A stretch of DNA of 64,000 bases. It comes from Branchiostoma floridae (Eukaryota; Chordata; Leptocardii; Amphioxiformes; Branchiostomatidae). This document shows positions 54,400 to 64,000 of the stretch, one piece after another. The notes under the pieces are model-generated. The model saw only the letters and a list, made by a program, of their open reading frames with translations. It ran no database searches and had not been told where the DNA came from. The DNA is taken from positions 1,975,762 through 2,039,761 of the forward strand of contig NC_049985.1 in assembly GCF_000003815.2 (NCBI RefSeq). Reading direction: 5' to 3'. Position 1 is the first letter of the stretch; every line of letters begins with the position of its first letter. The position numbers and the translations under genes are program-made.

Positions 54400-56261
54400 C
54401 CCACTGGTAAATGGTTTATGATGTGACAACAGTCTGACCTCGAGGAAGAGACAAGCAATCTATTTCTGCTCCAGAGAAAGTTACAGAGCAAATCATCTTT
54501 CATCCTCCAACACATAATTTTACATGAAGGCCTTGAATTTAGACCTGAATTGTCCACAAATTTTTGAGACCCCACCTAATGCCACATACCTGTGCCACAT
54601 ATACCTGTATCTATTGTGCCATGCATGTACCTCCACATCAACTAAGGGAAGGCAGCTTGCCATATTTTTGGCCATCTGAAATAGTCTGCACGCACGCACA
54701 CAGGCACAAATGTAAACGCACACATACACTCTCATGCTAGCACGAACCGCGAACACATGCGTCCGCTGTTACTCTTAACTATTCCTACAAGACCCATGAT
54801 ATACACATCTTAGCTTGCGAGCAAAAACGGCTTTTGACTATTGGCAACATGTTTTTTTTCTGCATTGTGTGCGCTGTAATGATTCTAACAGTTGTGACAT
54901 TCAGCGCTTATATGAATCTTGTACCCAGGAAAATTGTCGGGATCGTTAGTTGGTAAGTTTTGGTGTAGAAATTGTTGTCTTGTAACTTAAAGTCTGAAAC
55001 AAAAATGATGTTTTTTTAGAGAATAGGTTCAGTCATTGTTTAGGTTGTAACGTTAATGTTAAGTACATTAGAATTGTGAGTAAAAACATCAGGAAAAAAA
55101 TCTTCAAGATGAACTGTGTAAAACTGGATCCATTCAGTCTCCAGGGCAGTGAATAATCAGAAACGTGTACTGCAATGCATATGAGAAAGAGGGTTAAGTT
55201 TATTTATTGTACATTTTCAAGCGAGATGGCTAGCAAATTGTATTTTTCAAAAACGCTGCTGTGCTCAGTACAAAGGGCCTTTCCAGAAACAGCCCGGGAA
55301 GGGGCAAAAGCAACAGAAGTAATTTATCATCATCATTATTATTCATCAATCATAACCACGGCCACAGCATTGGATCATCCCTGCCTACCAGAAATGGACA
55401 ATCCCTACTTTCCCGTGCAGAATACACCAACAAGTCTTTACTTCTTTTGGCTCTGAAAGGTCTCACATATTTTGCAAATAATGATGCTCATTTGGTGGCG
55501 CTACCAAGAAAAGCCCAGTCGTGTTGTTTTCGCCTGTCATACCATTGGCTGTATAATTTATGGTACAAACAATGATACCCATTTGGCAGCGAGATTTATA
55601 CCAGAAACGCCCATTGTTTTTGTTGACTTTTCCTCAGAAATTTGACATAAATTTCGATCATAAGGGACCAAGAGCCTGAAGAAATCAAGTTGCTAGTTCT
55701 AGCAGCCCTTCCACCTCAAATAGCGATAGATTATTGTGTATCTAGGAAGGAGACTGAGAATACTAGTATTACACTGTCAATCTTGAAGAGTGTGACTATA
55801 ATTTTGTGCCTGAACAACCAATGATGTAATGGTGATTTTTATCACATATCATATGTTACCACAGGCAAGAATACTAGTATCATTAAGTCTTGTTTAAGAG
55901 TGTGTCATAACATAACTGATAACATTATAATGTAAATGGTGATTTCCATCAGAGAGGTATGATTGACAGAAGTCAGAAAGCATCCCCGCCGCCAATGTGC
56001 GCAGCTGCATTGTAATGACGCGTACTGCGTCATGTCGGCTGCGCCCCCTGGTGGCGAGGGTGAAAGTTGCAGGAGGCATGTAAAATGAAAATCGTTGATA
56101 CACTGTTAAAGTTTTGTGAAACCATTCCCATACTGACTGCAGACGACTTGCTTGTAGCTGGACTACCAAGCATGTGAGATGTAAACTTGTGGTAGGAAGT
56201 CAATAAACATTGCATCAAAATGTCTATCTGGCCAGGAGTTTTGAATTTCGTGCACATGTGT
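54400..56261. other. No gene recognised
   Basis: Intergenic DNA between the LRR receptor and TRAP1. ACTAGTATTACACTGTCAAT / CTAGTATCATTAAGTCTTG near 55760 and 55875 and ATGATGTAATGGTGATTTTT / ATAATGTAAATGGTGATTTC suggest a diverged 115-bp direct duplication. No exon is seen. Confidence 0.45.
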
Positions 56262-56540
56262 ATGATAGTTATGAATGAATGAATGAGTGGGTAAATGAAT
56301 GACAAACTGAATAAATGGATGGATGGATGGATGGATGGTTGGGTGGATGGATGTAAAAATGAAGGAACAAAGGAATTAATGAATAAGAGATAATGTTCCA
56401 ACATAGTTTAAGCTCATCAGGGGCCATTATCAAACTTGACCTTCGTTGTCCCAACCCAACCCACCTACCAAATATCACAAGGACCCATCCAAAACTTCTT
56501 GAGTTGTGCTGTCCACAGACACACAGATGTACAGGGTACA
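56262..56540. repeat. (ATGA/ATGG)n and interspersed repeat tail
   Basis: A GAATGAATGAATG / GGATGGATGGATG microsatellite at 56270-56355, then a repeat tail at 56414-56540 related to 43360-43515. Confidence 0.7.
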
Positions 56541-56711
56541 ACAAGTTTTTTTTAAAAATGTCTTTTTAATAATGTCAAAGAAGGCATTAACATTATACTG
56601 AAAACCCACAAAGGGAACACATAACGTCATATTGGAGTAAATTTGTAAAGATGGTCGGGGGCTGATTATTGAAATCCAGTTTAACTTTTAACTTTGTAGA
56701 TGACCTACTAC

Positions 56712-57320
56712 AGTCAAAAAGGTACAAGTGACCACCTCTACATAGACCGTGTAGCCATTGGTATACAGTCAAACCTGTACAAGTTACATAAGGTCACCAC
56801 CTGGCCATTGAAAATGTACAAGTGACCACCTCTACATAAGGACCACCTGGCCATTGATATACAGTCAAACCTGTACTAGTGACCACCTCTACATAAGGAC
56901 CACCTAGCCATTGATATACAGTCAAACCTGTACTAGTGACCACCTCTACATAAGGACCGCCTAGCCATTGATATACAGTCAAACCTGTACTAGTGACCAA
57001 CTCTACATAAGGATCAACTAGCCATTGATATACAGTCAAACCTGTACAAGTGACCACCTCTACATAAGGACCACCTAGCCATTGATATACAGTCAAACCT
57101 GTACAAGTGACCACCTCTACATAAGGACCACCTAGCCATCGATATAACGTTACAGTCAAACCTGTACTAGTGACCACCTCTACATAAGGACCACCTAGCC
57201 ATTGATATACAGTCAAACCTGTACAAGTGACCACCTCTACATAAGGACCGCCTGGCCATTGATATACAGTCAAACTTGTACAAGTGACCAACTCTACACA
57301 AGATCCATATTGCCATAGCA
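56712..57320 (+). repeat. 55-60-bp minisatellite upstream of TRAP1
   Basis: About nine units built on ATTGATATACAGTCAAACCT, GTACAAGTGACCACCTCTAC, ATAAGGACCACCTAGCC. Unit starts are near 56757, 56853, 56908, 56968, 57024, 57079, 57138, 57199 and 57257; one unit has a small insertion (CGATATAACGTTACAG). The array ends less than 100 bp before the first TRAP1 exon, so the promoter may lie within or just after it. Spaced units with few changes indicate recent expansion. Confidence 0.93.
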
Positions 57321-57416
57321 AACGGCAACACCCCCAGTCCCAGACAAATTTTCTCTTCAAGGTAAGTGTGCCATCTGGCGGTTTTCATGAGTACTGCAGC
57401 CAGAAGACAAACCAAC

Positions 57417-60400
57417 ATGGCCGCCTCCATGTCGTCAGTCGCACGCTTGGCACGACTTCGGTCCTGTTTCACCGTTTCTACGCGGGCAGTCAGCTACTGT
57501 AATGGACACACGGTTGGCCGAGTCAATGGTAAAGGTAAGCAACTTAAAATAAACCCCAAAAAGTTACGATTATGTTCTCTGAGAGGTCGATTGGTTGAAG
57601 ATTTGCCCCCCTCCCCACGTGCACGATCGCCCCATTTCAGCCTTCACGTTACAGAAAGGTTACAGACTTACAGTTGTAGCATTAATTGCTACATAAGTAT
57701 ATACTTTTATATAGTTAATCTTATCATTTTTTTTAAATAATAGTAAGTAAGATCAGCCAGTACAACTGCATATCAAAATCTGAGCATGATCACCACACCA
57801 CATAATTTGTGTGTGCACGTGCGCTGCTTTCTGATTTTCTGAACTTCGGGATACTAAGGGGGTGTAGACTGGAGTCCAGCCATATTCGCTTACGTCCGCT
57901 CCAGAAGGTCTCTACCCGTGTTGGTATCTGTATCTGTATCTGTATCTATATAGCCGGTATAACCGCCGTTCGGCGTAACACACCAGCTTTGCAGGCACGC
58001 GGCGCGGCAGCAGCTGGTTATATTACACCGAACAACTCGTTACCCCTAACTTTTGCACATCTATCTGCAAGCGTTCTTTAAAACTACCAAGAGAAGATGC
58101 CCCTACTGTACTTGGTGATAACAAGTTCCACTCTACGATAGTTCTGGGAAAGTACGAATTTTTTAACACATCAATCCTAGGTTGGTAACTCTGGTATTTG
58201 AAGGCATGACTGTTTCTTGTTCTTTTTTGAGCTGGTATTAGATACTTATCCGTTGGTACGTCCACCAGTTTATTGGTCATTTTGTACATCATGGAAAGTC
58301 TGGACATTTTCCTTCTGTCTTCAAGTGACATCCACTGCAAATCTGTTTTCATTTTGGTAACACTAGAATCCCTGTTATAGTTGTTTGTGCAGAATCGGGC
58401 AGCTTGGTTCTGTACCCTTTCAAGTTTATCTTTGTCTTTCTTTGTATACGGGTCCCATGATACTGTAGCGGCATATTCAAGGTTAGGTCTTACTACTGAC
58501 GTGTATGCAAGTGATTTTACCCTGGTTGTAGAAGGTATGTAGTGACCTTCGGGAGCAGACTTAAGCGAACAGGGCTGGACTCCAGTCCAGGCAAAGGGGG
58601 TTGTGTATCATTCATTGTGAACCCACACTCATGAGGGAGGGGGTGGGTAAGCTGGGGTATAAACACAATGACAAAATTGAATACCCATCCGATTGTCATC
58701 TGATGAAACTGGCCATTTACACGAAGGGAAAGAACCTCAATGTCAATACACATCCTCAAGGTATATCTAAAGTGTGCAACTGGTCTCTCTCCCCTGCTTG
58801 TAGCTGTGAACTGCAGAAGTCTGAGACCCCCTCAACAGTTTCCTGACTATCTGAGACTCCGACATGTCCACAGCAGGGCACTCCACACTGGATACAGGTA
58901 ACGTTATACATCTCACATTATGTAAATCTCATCTCTACCGATACCCATCATTCCCTGATCTGTATCCTCGAGCCATAACTGTTCTCGCCCCTCTGTTGTA
59001 TAAGACATTCTATTAAAGAAGAATGAAAAAATATAAGTAAACAACAAATCAGTCCAAGGACAACTGTTCTTAATCGAAATAAAGTATGATATGCTGTCCT
59101 TGCTGGATAGTGGATAGTGAGTGAGCGAGTGAGCTCATTTATACTGTTAGCATACCTTGTACACTTTTGTATTGTAATCTCCATTGTCGCTTAGTTTCTT
59201 TTTGCGTAGCGTCATAGTCTGTATCCTATAGACTGACTGAGAGAGAGAGAGAGTTAGCATACGTTTCAGCATACATTGATGCATGTAACATTTGTAAGAT
59301 ATTGTAAGATGATATGTATTTTATGTAAGATGGTTGCCTGATGTTTATGGGATTTTGTCCCTTCCCAGATTATTATCTGAGAGTCCAGCTGCTGAAGCTG
59401 AGGAGGCCGACCTTCACAACATAATCAAGGACACAGAAAAGGTCACAGGTCAGAGGTTAACTCTACGTATTGCTGCCATCCTTACTGAAAATAAATGATA
59501 GTTCACCTAAATGGTGCAAAATACTGTACTTCCATTTACATTTACCGTGAAGGCAGATCTCAGGTGCCTGTCTGACTCCCTTTGGTTGGCTATACTCCTT
59601 GGCCAGCTTTGATACTATGTTATGGCACCGTAGAATCTTGGAGATTACCATTTATTTACATCAAGAAATGACGTTAGTTTCAGCTAACTTTTGTTCAAAT
59701 GTTTGTTCTATCTCCCTGCAGGATCCGGGGAGCAGCACAGTTTCCAGGCTGAGACCCTGAAGCTGCTGGATATCGTAGCCAAGTCGCTCTACTCTGACAA
59801 AGAGGTAACTGTTTGTTAGTTTTTTTTTTTTTTTACTCAATGGTCACCATGTAACAAGGCCTGAAGGCCACTCAAGGTTACGGGTTACATGATTGGAACT
59901 GTAACAGCAACTCTTCGCCCTAGGTCAGAAACATCATGATTGAGACCAGCCCAATTGCTCACTATGAGTGAGGACTAACTGACCCAATAGGCGAAGCAGG
60001 GGTTACGAGGGCTGCTCGGGAGATTCCCTACTCCCTCTCTTGGGAGAATTTAGACCAGCTTACTGGATAGTTCTCCTTCTTCCATTTGTCATTCTAAGCT
60101 TTTGAAAATGCATTGTATTAGTTTCATATCCTGAACTTCAGATATTTAAATTGATGGGATGAAATTTTTGTCCGTCCCTATAAGATAAATAAGAAAATTT
60201 CCTATCCGAGGGATGCATCCTGAAGACAGCTAACATGAAATGATTTTAGAGACTGTTTCACTGTAAATGCAGAAACTTTTGCGGTGGTTTAATGGTGGCG
60301 GTTTTTGCGGTGGCCACTTCAGCGCAAACTTAAAACCAACGCGAACGTTTTTCCGTGGCAGTAAGAGACTAAGTGCATGGTGCTGCCGCGAACTTAAAAC

Positions 60401-63400
60401 CACCGCGAAAAGTCCTTTTTCCTGCTAAGGCTAAATTAAATCCCTGCAAACTTAAATGCATTTACAGTATTCCGGTTTACTGAGGTCAAAAGACTATCTA
60501 AGCAGGAAGATGTTTAAGACAGGCTTCTTGTAGAATCAGATAAAGGAGAGACATATGAAAAGAAGGTAAAATTATGAAACCTTTGCAGGTTTTTGTCAGG
60601 AAGCTTATATCCAATGCCAGTGCCTTTATTCACCATTTTACTACCTTCAGAGGAAGGAGTGCTCGTTTAAGAAGTTAAAGAAAAAGCTTTTTAGAACAGT
60701 AAAATTATGTGAAAATAAAATCCTGCCAAATCTCTGCAGGTTTTCGTCAGGGAGCTCATATCCAATGCCAGTGATGCTTTAGAGAAGCTGCGGTACCTGT
60801 CCTTGACACAAGGGGGCAGCAGTGAGCTGGCGGTGCCCCTGGAGATTCACCTGGGCACCGACCTGGTGCAGGGCACCTTCACCATCCAGGACACCGGCGT
60901 TGGACTCACGCAGGAGGAAATCATCGAGAACCTCGGGACCATTGCGCGATCTGGGTCAAAGGTATGGATATCATTATAGAGTCAAAGCTGGTCCGCAAAT
61001 GTTTGTCCAGCTTTGGGCAGAAAGGTTTTGACGCTTCTCAGAGATGGCTTATTTTTTGGGAGGCATCTGTCAGGATGTTTTGAAAATTTCCTTCTTGAAG
61101 ATTGGAAGGTCTTTAAACTCCCGTCACGGCCAGGAAAGCTCTTGGGAGAGCCATTTATCTCCCTTCTCCTTCAGGAGAACTGAGCAAATTTATCTGGACA
61201 TGTGACCTTACAGATGCATGATACAACCAATGCGTCAAAGGTAGTTGGAAGAAGAACAAGATCAACAAGAGTTGAAAGCGTTCACACCTCTGTGAAATAC
61301 TGAAAACACTTGTATGTCCTGATAATTGACAAATGAAGAATTTTGACTTCTGATTCATCCTTCATGTCCTGCCAGTCTGCTGTTATACCATACTTTCTCT
61401 CACTTCTTGTCACTCTACCATGTTCAAATAAGTATGGACACACAAGAACACAAACATGCAAACCCACTGTAAAGAAATCCTCTGTAAACAAAGGCAATTA
61501 CATCTTGTTTTCTGCTTTGCTGCAGGCGTTCTTGAGTGAGCTGGATAACCGCGGCCAGTCCTCGTCAGCGGCCAGCAGCATCATCGGCCAGTTTGGTGTG
61601 GGGTTCTACTCCACCTTCATGGTGGGGGACAAGGTCCAGGTCTTCACACGCTCACACCAACCGGACAGTCCCGGGTACTGCTGGACATCTGATGGGTGAG
61701 AACTACTCACTTTCTTATTACTACATGTACACATGGTCGGTGTGGGGTTCTACTCCACCTTCATGGTAGGGGACAAGGTCCAGGTCTTCACCCGCTCACA
61801 CCAACCGGACAGTCTGGGGTAGTGCTGGACTTCTGATGGGTGAGAACTACACACTTTCTTATTACTACATGTACACATGGTCGGTGTGGGGTTCTACTCC
61901 ACCTTCATGGTAGGGGACAAGGTGCAGGTCTTCACCCGCTCCCACCAGCCGGACAGTCCGGGGTACTGTTGGACTTCACACTTTCTTATTACTACATGTA
62001 ATCAGTTACTAGTACAGTATTACATAGCTACAGAACCTGAAAACCACCATGTAACTTACCAGCTATATATGGTCACCTGCTCACACCAACCGGACAGTCC
62101 CGGTTACTGCTGGACTTCTGATGGGTGAGAACAGCACACTTTCTTATTACTACATGTACATATTACACATCATCGGCCAGTTCACACCAACCGGACAGTC
62201 CCAGGTACTGTTGGACTTCTGATGGGTGAGAAATTTGTTTCTAGAACTGGACAGTTTCTAGAACTGTAATGATGCAAATCTAAATTGCATAACTGAAGAC
62301 CCAGTGTAGAAACAAGGAGAACTATATGGTCTTGTTCCATGCTTCTAGGTACAGGTACTGTATATCGTAGTGTTATGATTTCTGCCACAAACCTAGTGAT
62401 ATTAAACTTGAAAGATTGATGATCTAAATTCCTAGAGTCAGTATGAATTTGAATCGACCAGAGTTGTATGTTTGTCCTCAGCTCTGGTTCTTACGAGCTT
62501 GCGGAGGCGGAAGGCGTTCAGCTTGGTACCAAGATCGTGGTCCACCTGAAGAAGGAGTGTATGCAGTTTGCACGGGAGGACGACATCAAAGGTAATAAGT
62601 GTGCCTGTAAACCCATATAGTTGTGACCTCTCAGGCTCTGGTATGTCCAAGGCAGTGTATGTGGTTTGTCATGTGTACATTCCTGCTACAGGCAACTCTG
62701 CATCTGAACTTTCCTAAAACTTGTCAATATTAATTTACTCCCATAGGAGCACACATAAATCTGCATCTTACTACATACTGCATCAAATTAATTTTGTACT
62801 AAAATGTATTTCTATGAAAAGAAGGATTACTTTTTACTACTACTAGTATATTGGATCTGTGTTGTCTTGTTCAGTTTTGAAAGATCAGCACTACTCAAGT
62901 CCTTACTATGATCTTAAAAATGTAGAATGAGTTGCCTCCATATATACAGTTGTTGTTAGTTAAGACAATGGTTGGACTGTATTTTTCCTCCCTGACAGAA
63001 ATCGTGACCAAGTACAGTAACTTTGTGAACTGCCCCATCTACCTGAATGGGAAACGGCTCAACACTGTAGAGGTGGGTATCGATTATAAGTTCACTGTGT
63101 TCACATGTTAGTGGGGTCCTCTACTTTATCCAGGACATTTTCTTGACTAGTGTTAACATACAAAACAAAAAAACTGTACAAGTGGCTTCCTCTGCTTTGC
63201 CTAAGACACTTTCTTTACTATTTCTTTTCTGTATCTGAATCTATATAGCCCTTCAGCACAACACAACAACTTTGCAGGCATGCGGCACAGCAGCAGCTGA
63301 ATTGTTGAACAACCTGTCACATCTAACCTTTAACCTATTCATACGACTATGATGCAAATATCTCACTGGCGAAGTAGTCTCAAAACTAGAAAAGTGGCCT

Positions 63401-64000
63401 TTTCATTTCGTTATTGTTACCTTTTGTTATTTAGTTGTTCTTATTCTTGTATGTGTGTTCTTTCTCTATATACTGTAAATGCATTTAAGTTTGTGGGGAT
63501 TTAATTTGTTGTTTTTTGTCTTATCCTCATTAAAATAAATGTGAATTAAAAATTTTGCATCCTTTTCACCCAGGCCCTGTGGATGCTCGATGCCAAGAAC
63601 GTAACCGATGAACAACATGAGGAGTTTTACCGTTTCCTGGCCAACGCTTACGACAGTCCGCGCTACCGGCTGCAGTACCAGACTGACGCTCCACTCAACA
63701 TTCGCAGCCTTTTCTACATCCCTGCGCACAAGCCAAGTAAGATATGGAATGTAATGGTAGTGTGTGTAGCCCAGTGGTTAGCAACCCTGTCTGTGGACTT
63801 GTTTGCATTTGTTGAGGTTATTAGTAATACCTGGATGTCTAACCTTCATCGACGATCATGTACTTCTACTGTTACATTTAGGTACACATCCCTACCGTAG
63901 ACGTATGATAATGTGTTTTTTTTTTTCCAGCAATGTGGGACATGAGCAGACAGGAAGGCCTGGGAGGAGTAGCCCTGTACAGCCGGAGGGTGCTCATCCA
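57417..64000 (+). CDS. TRAP1: TRAP1, mitochondrial HSP90 chaperone (5' part)
   Basis: Ten exons, phases all consistent: 57417-57534, 58804-58897, 59369-59448, 59722-59804, 60740-60961, 61526-61695, 62482-62591, 62999-63072, 63574-63736 and 63931 to the window end, about 394 residues. TRAP1 is the HSP90 of the mitochondrial matrix. The start ATG at 57417 has a strong context (AACATGG) and gives a presequence-like [18 protein letters not shown]; an upstream in-frame ATG at 57387 has a poor context. The ATPase domain shows [57 protein letters not shown] and [17 protein letters not shown], the GHKL boxes. The middle domain begins with [18 protein letters not shown] and [16 protein letters not shown]. 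The C-terminal half lies beyond the window. Exons 5 and 6 have partial duplicate copies in adjoining introns. Confidence 0.95.
57867..58587 (-). mobile_element. LINE fragment enclosed by 45-bp inverted repeats
   Basis: In TRAP1 intron 1. The outer arms, 57867-57910 and 58543-58587, are inverted copies (GACTGGAGTCCAGCC, TTCGCTTA, GAAGGTC) with a few mismatches. Between them lies the 3' end of a non-LTR retrotransposon on the minus strand, with its TATCTG microsatellite tail at 57926-57950. The simplest view is a LINE inserted into the loop of a MITE. Confidence 0.75.
58023..58541 (-). pseudogene. C-terminal end of a LINE reverse transcriptase
   Basis: 173 codons ending at TAA 58023-58025. [40 protein letters not shown], then [20 protein letters not shown] and [18 protein letters not shown] are the typical C-terminal tail of CR1/L2/RTE-like reverse transcriptases. 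The catalytic part is missing because of 5' truncation, as is usual for LINE copies. Confidence 0.88.
60260..60469. mobile_element. Family III MITE, copy 4, TRAP1 intron 4
   Basis: ACTGTAAATGCAGAAACTTT on the left, AACTTAAATGCATTTACAGT on the right. Inner GGCGGTTTTTGCGGTGGCCA and CGAACTTAAAACCACCGCGA arms. Confidence 0.92.
60560..60625 (+). repeat. Decoy copy of TRAP1 exon 5 start
   Basis: CTTTGCAG|GTTTTTGTCAGGAAGC at 60581-60604, continuing TTATATCCAATGCCAGTG, matches the real acceptor and first 35 bp of exon 5 (60740 onward) with about three changes. Part of the preceding intron (GTAAAATTATG) is also copied. After CCAGTG the copy diverges, so it would encode only [11 protein letters not shown] before losing similarity. 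Confidence 0.9.
61695..62232 (+). repeat. Tandem copies of TRAP1 exon 6 end plus donor
   Basis: The last 100 bp of exon 6, its GTGAGAAC donor and about 45 bp of intron recur with a 144-bp period (GGTGTGGGG at 61595, 61739 and 61883), followed by two shorter copies ending at about 62128 and 62230. Copy 1 has an in-frame TAG, copy 2 has lost its donor, and the last copy joins ATCATCGGCCAG directly to TTCACACCAACC. They lack acceptors, so they are not extra exons but they add decoy donors. Confidence 0.92.
63225..63345. mobile_element. LINE 3' UTR fragment, TRAP1 intron 8
   Basis: CTGAATCTATATAGCC, ACAACTTTGCAGGCATGCGG and CAGCAGCAGCTGAATTGTTG match the 3' UTR of the LINE at 57926-58050. The reverse transcriptase part is absent. 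Confidence 0.75.
63471..63530. repeat. Family III MITE fragment
   Basis: TACTGTAAATGCATTTAAGT, then TTGTGGGGATTTAATTTG, the left end of a family III element, in TRAP1 intron 8. Confidence 0.7.

Noticed and set aside
56712-57320. CRISPR-like array
   Set aside because: The units are contiguous with no unique spacers, and the genome is animal; it is a minisatellite.
60589-60625. Mutually exclusive alternative exon 5 of TRAP1
   Set aside because: Similarity stops after about 35 bp and no donor in phase follows; it is a fragmentary duplicate.
61739-62232. Additional TRAP1 exons encoding [13 protein letters not shown] again
   Set aside because: The copies lack acceptors, one has an in-frame stop and one has lost its donor; exon 6 joins exon 7 in phase without them.

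Overview
This is a window of animal nuclear DNA, most likely from an amphioxus (Branchiostoma, Cephalochordata). Protein genes are split by short GT-AG introns. The two best-known products are the animal proteins TRAP1 and an ELMO-domain protein. Intergenic DNA and introns are packed with short palindromic DNA transposons, tRNA-derived SINEs, LINE tails and minisatellites. The amphioxus assignment is inferred from this repeat style and from the tail of the leucine-rich-repeat receptor. One run of 100 N lies at 23851-23950.

Layout. About 1-19 kb is gene-poor: a palindromic element, a 1.2-kb hAT-like element with a 5-bp target duplication, an internally deleted mariner, several miniature elements and SINEs, and only faint exon candidates. 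19.6-25.1 kb (+) holds a complete nine-exon ELMOD1/2-type gene (300 codons). 25-34 kb is mostly non-coding. 34.8-38.3 kb (+) encodes an unrecognised coiled-coil protein built partly on a 14-residue repeat; its exon 2 appears to lack one base. 39.6-42.4 kb (-) is a complete three-exon ChaC-type gamma-glutamylcyclotransferase, tail to tail with the coiled-coil gene. 46.6-49.8 kb holds a head-to-head pair of small, less certain genes: a 67-aa protein (-) and a protein with 13-residue GPTDY repeats (+). 51.6-53.9 kb (+) is a single-exon LRR transmembrane receptor with tandem YxEIPDEYY modules in its tail. 57.4-64.0 kb (+) is the first ten exons of TRAP1, the mitochondrial HSP90, cut by the window end.

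No operon or defence-type system is present and the genes do not form one pathway. The most notable signals are: (1) a cluster of perfect TGACGTCA sites plus TGATGCAA (C/EBP-ATF) sites in and around the ChaC gene, suggesting that the ATF4 control known for vertebrate CHAC1 may be older than vertebrates; (2) six small tandem duplications that each straddle an exon-intron boundary or an exon end, in three unrelated genes, creating decoy splice sites; (3) a LINE fragment enclosed by 45-bp inverted repeats; (4) at least six families of short inverted-repeat elements, two of which share the same terminal motif.
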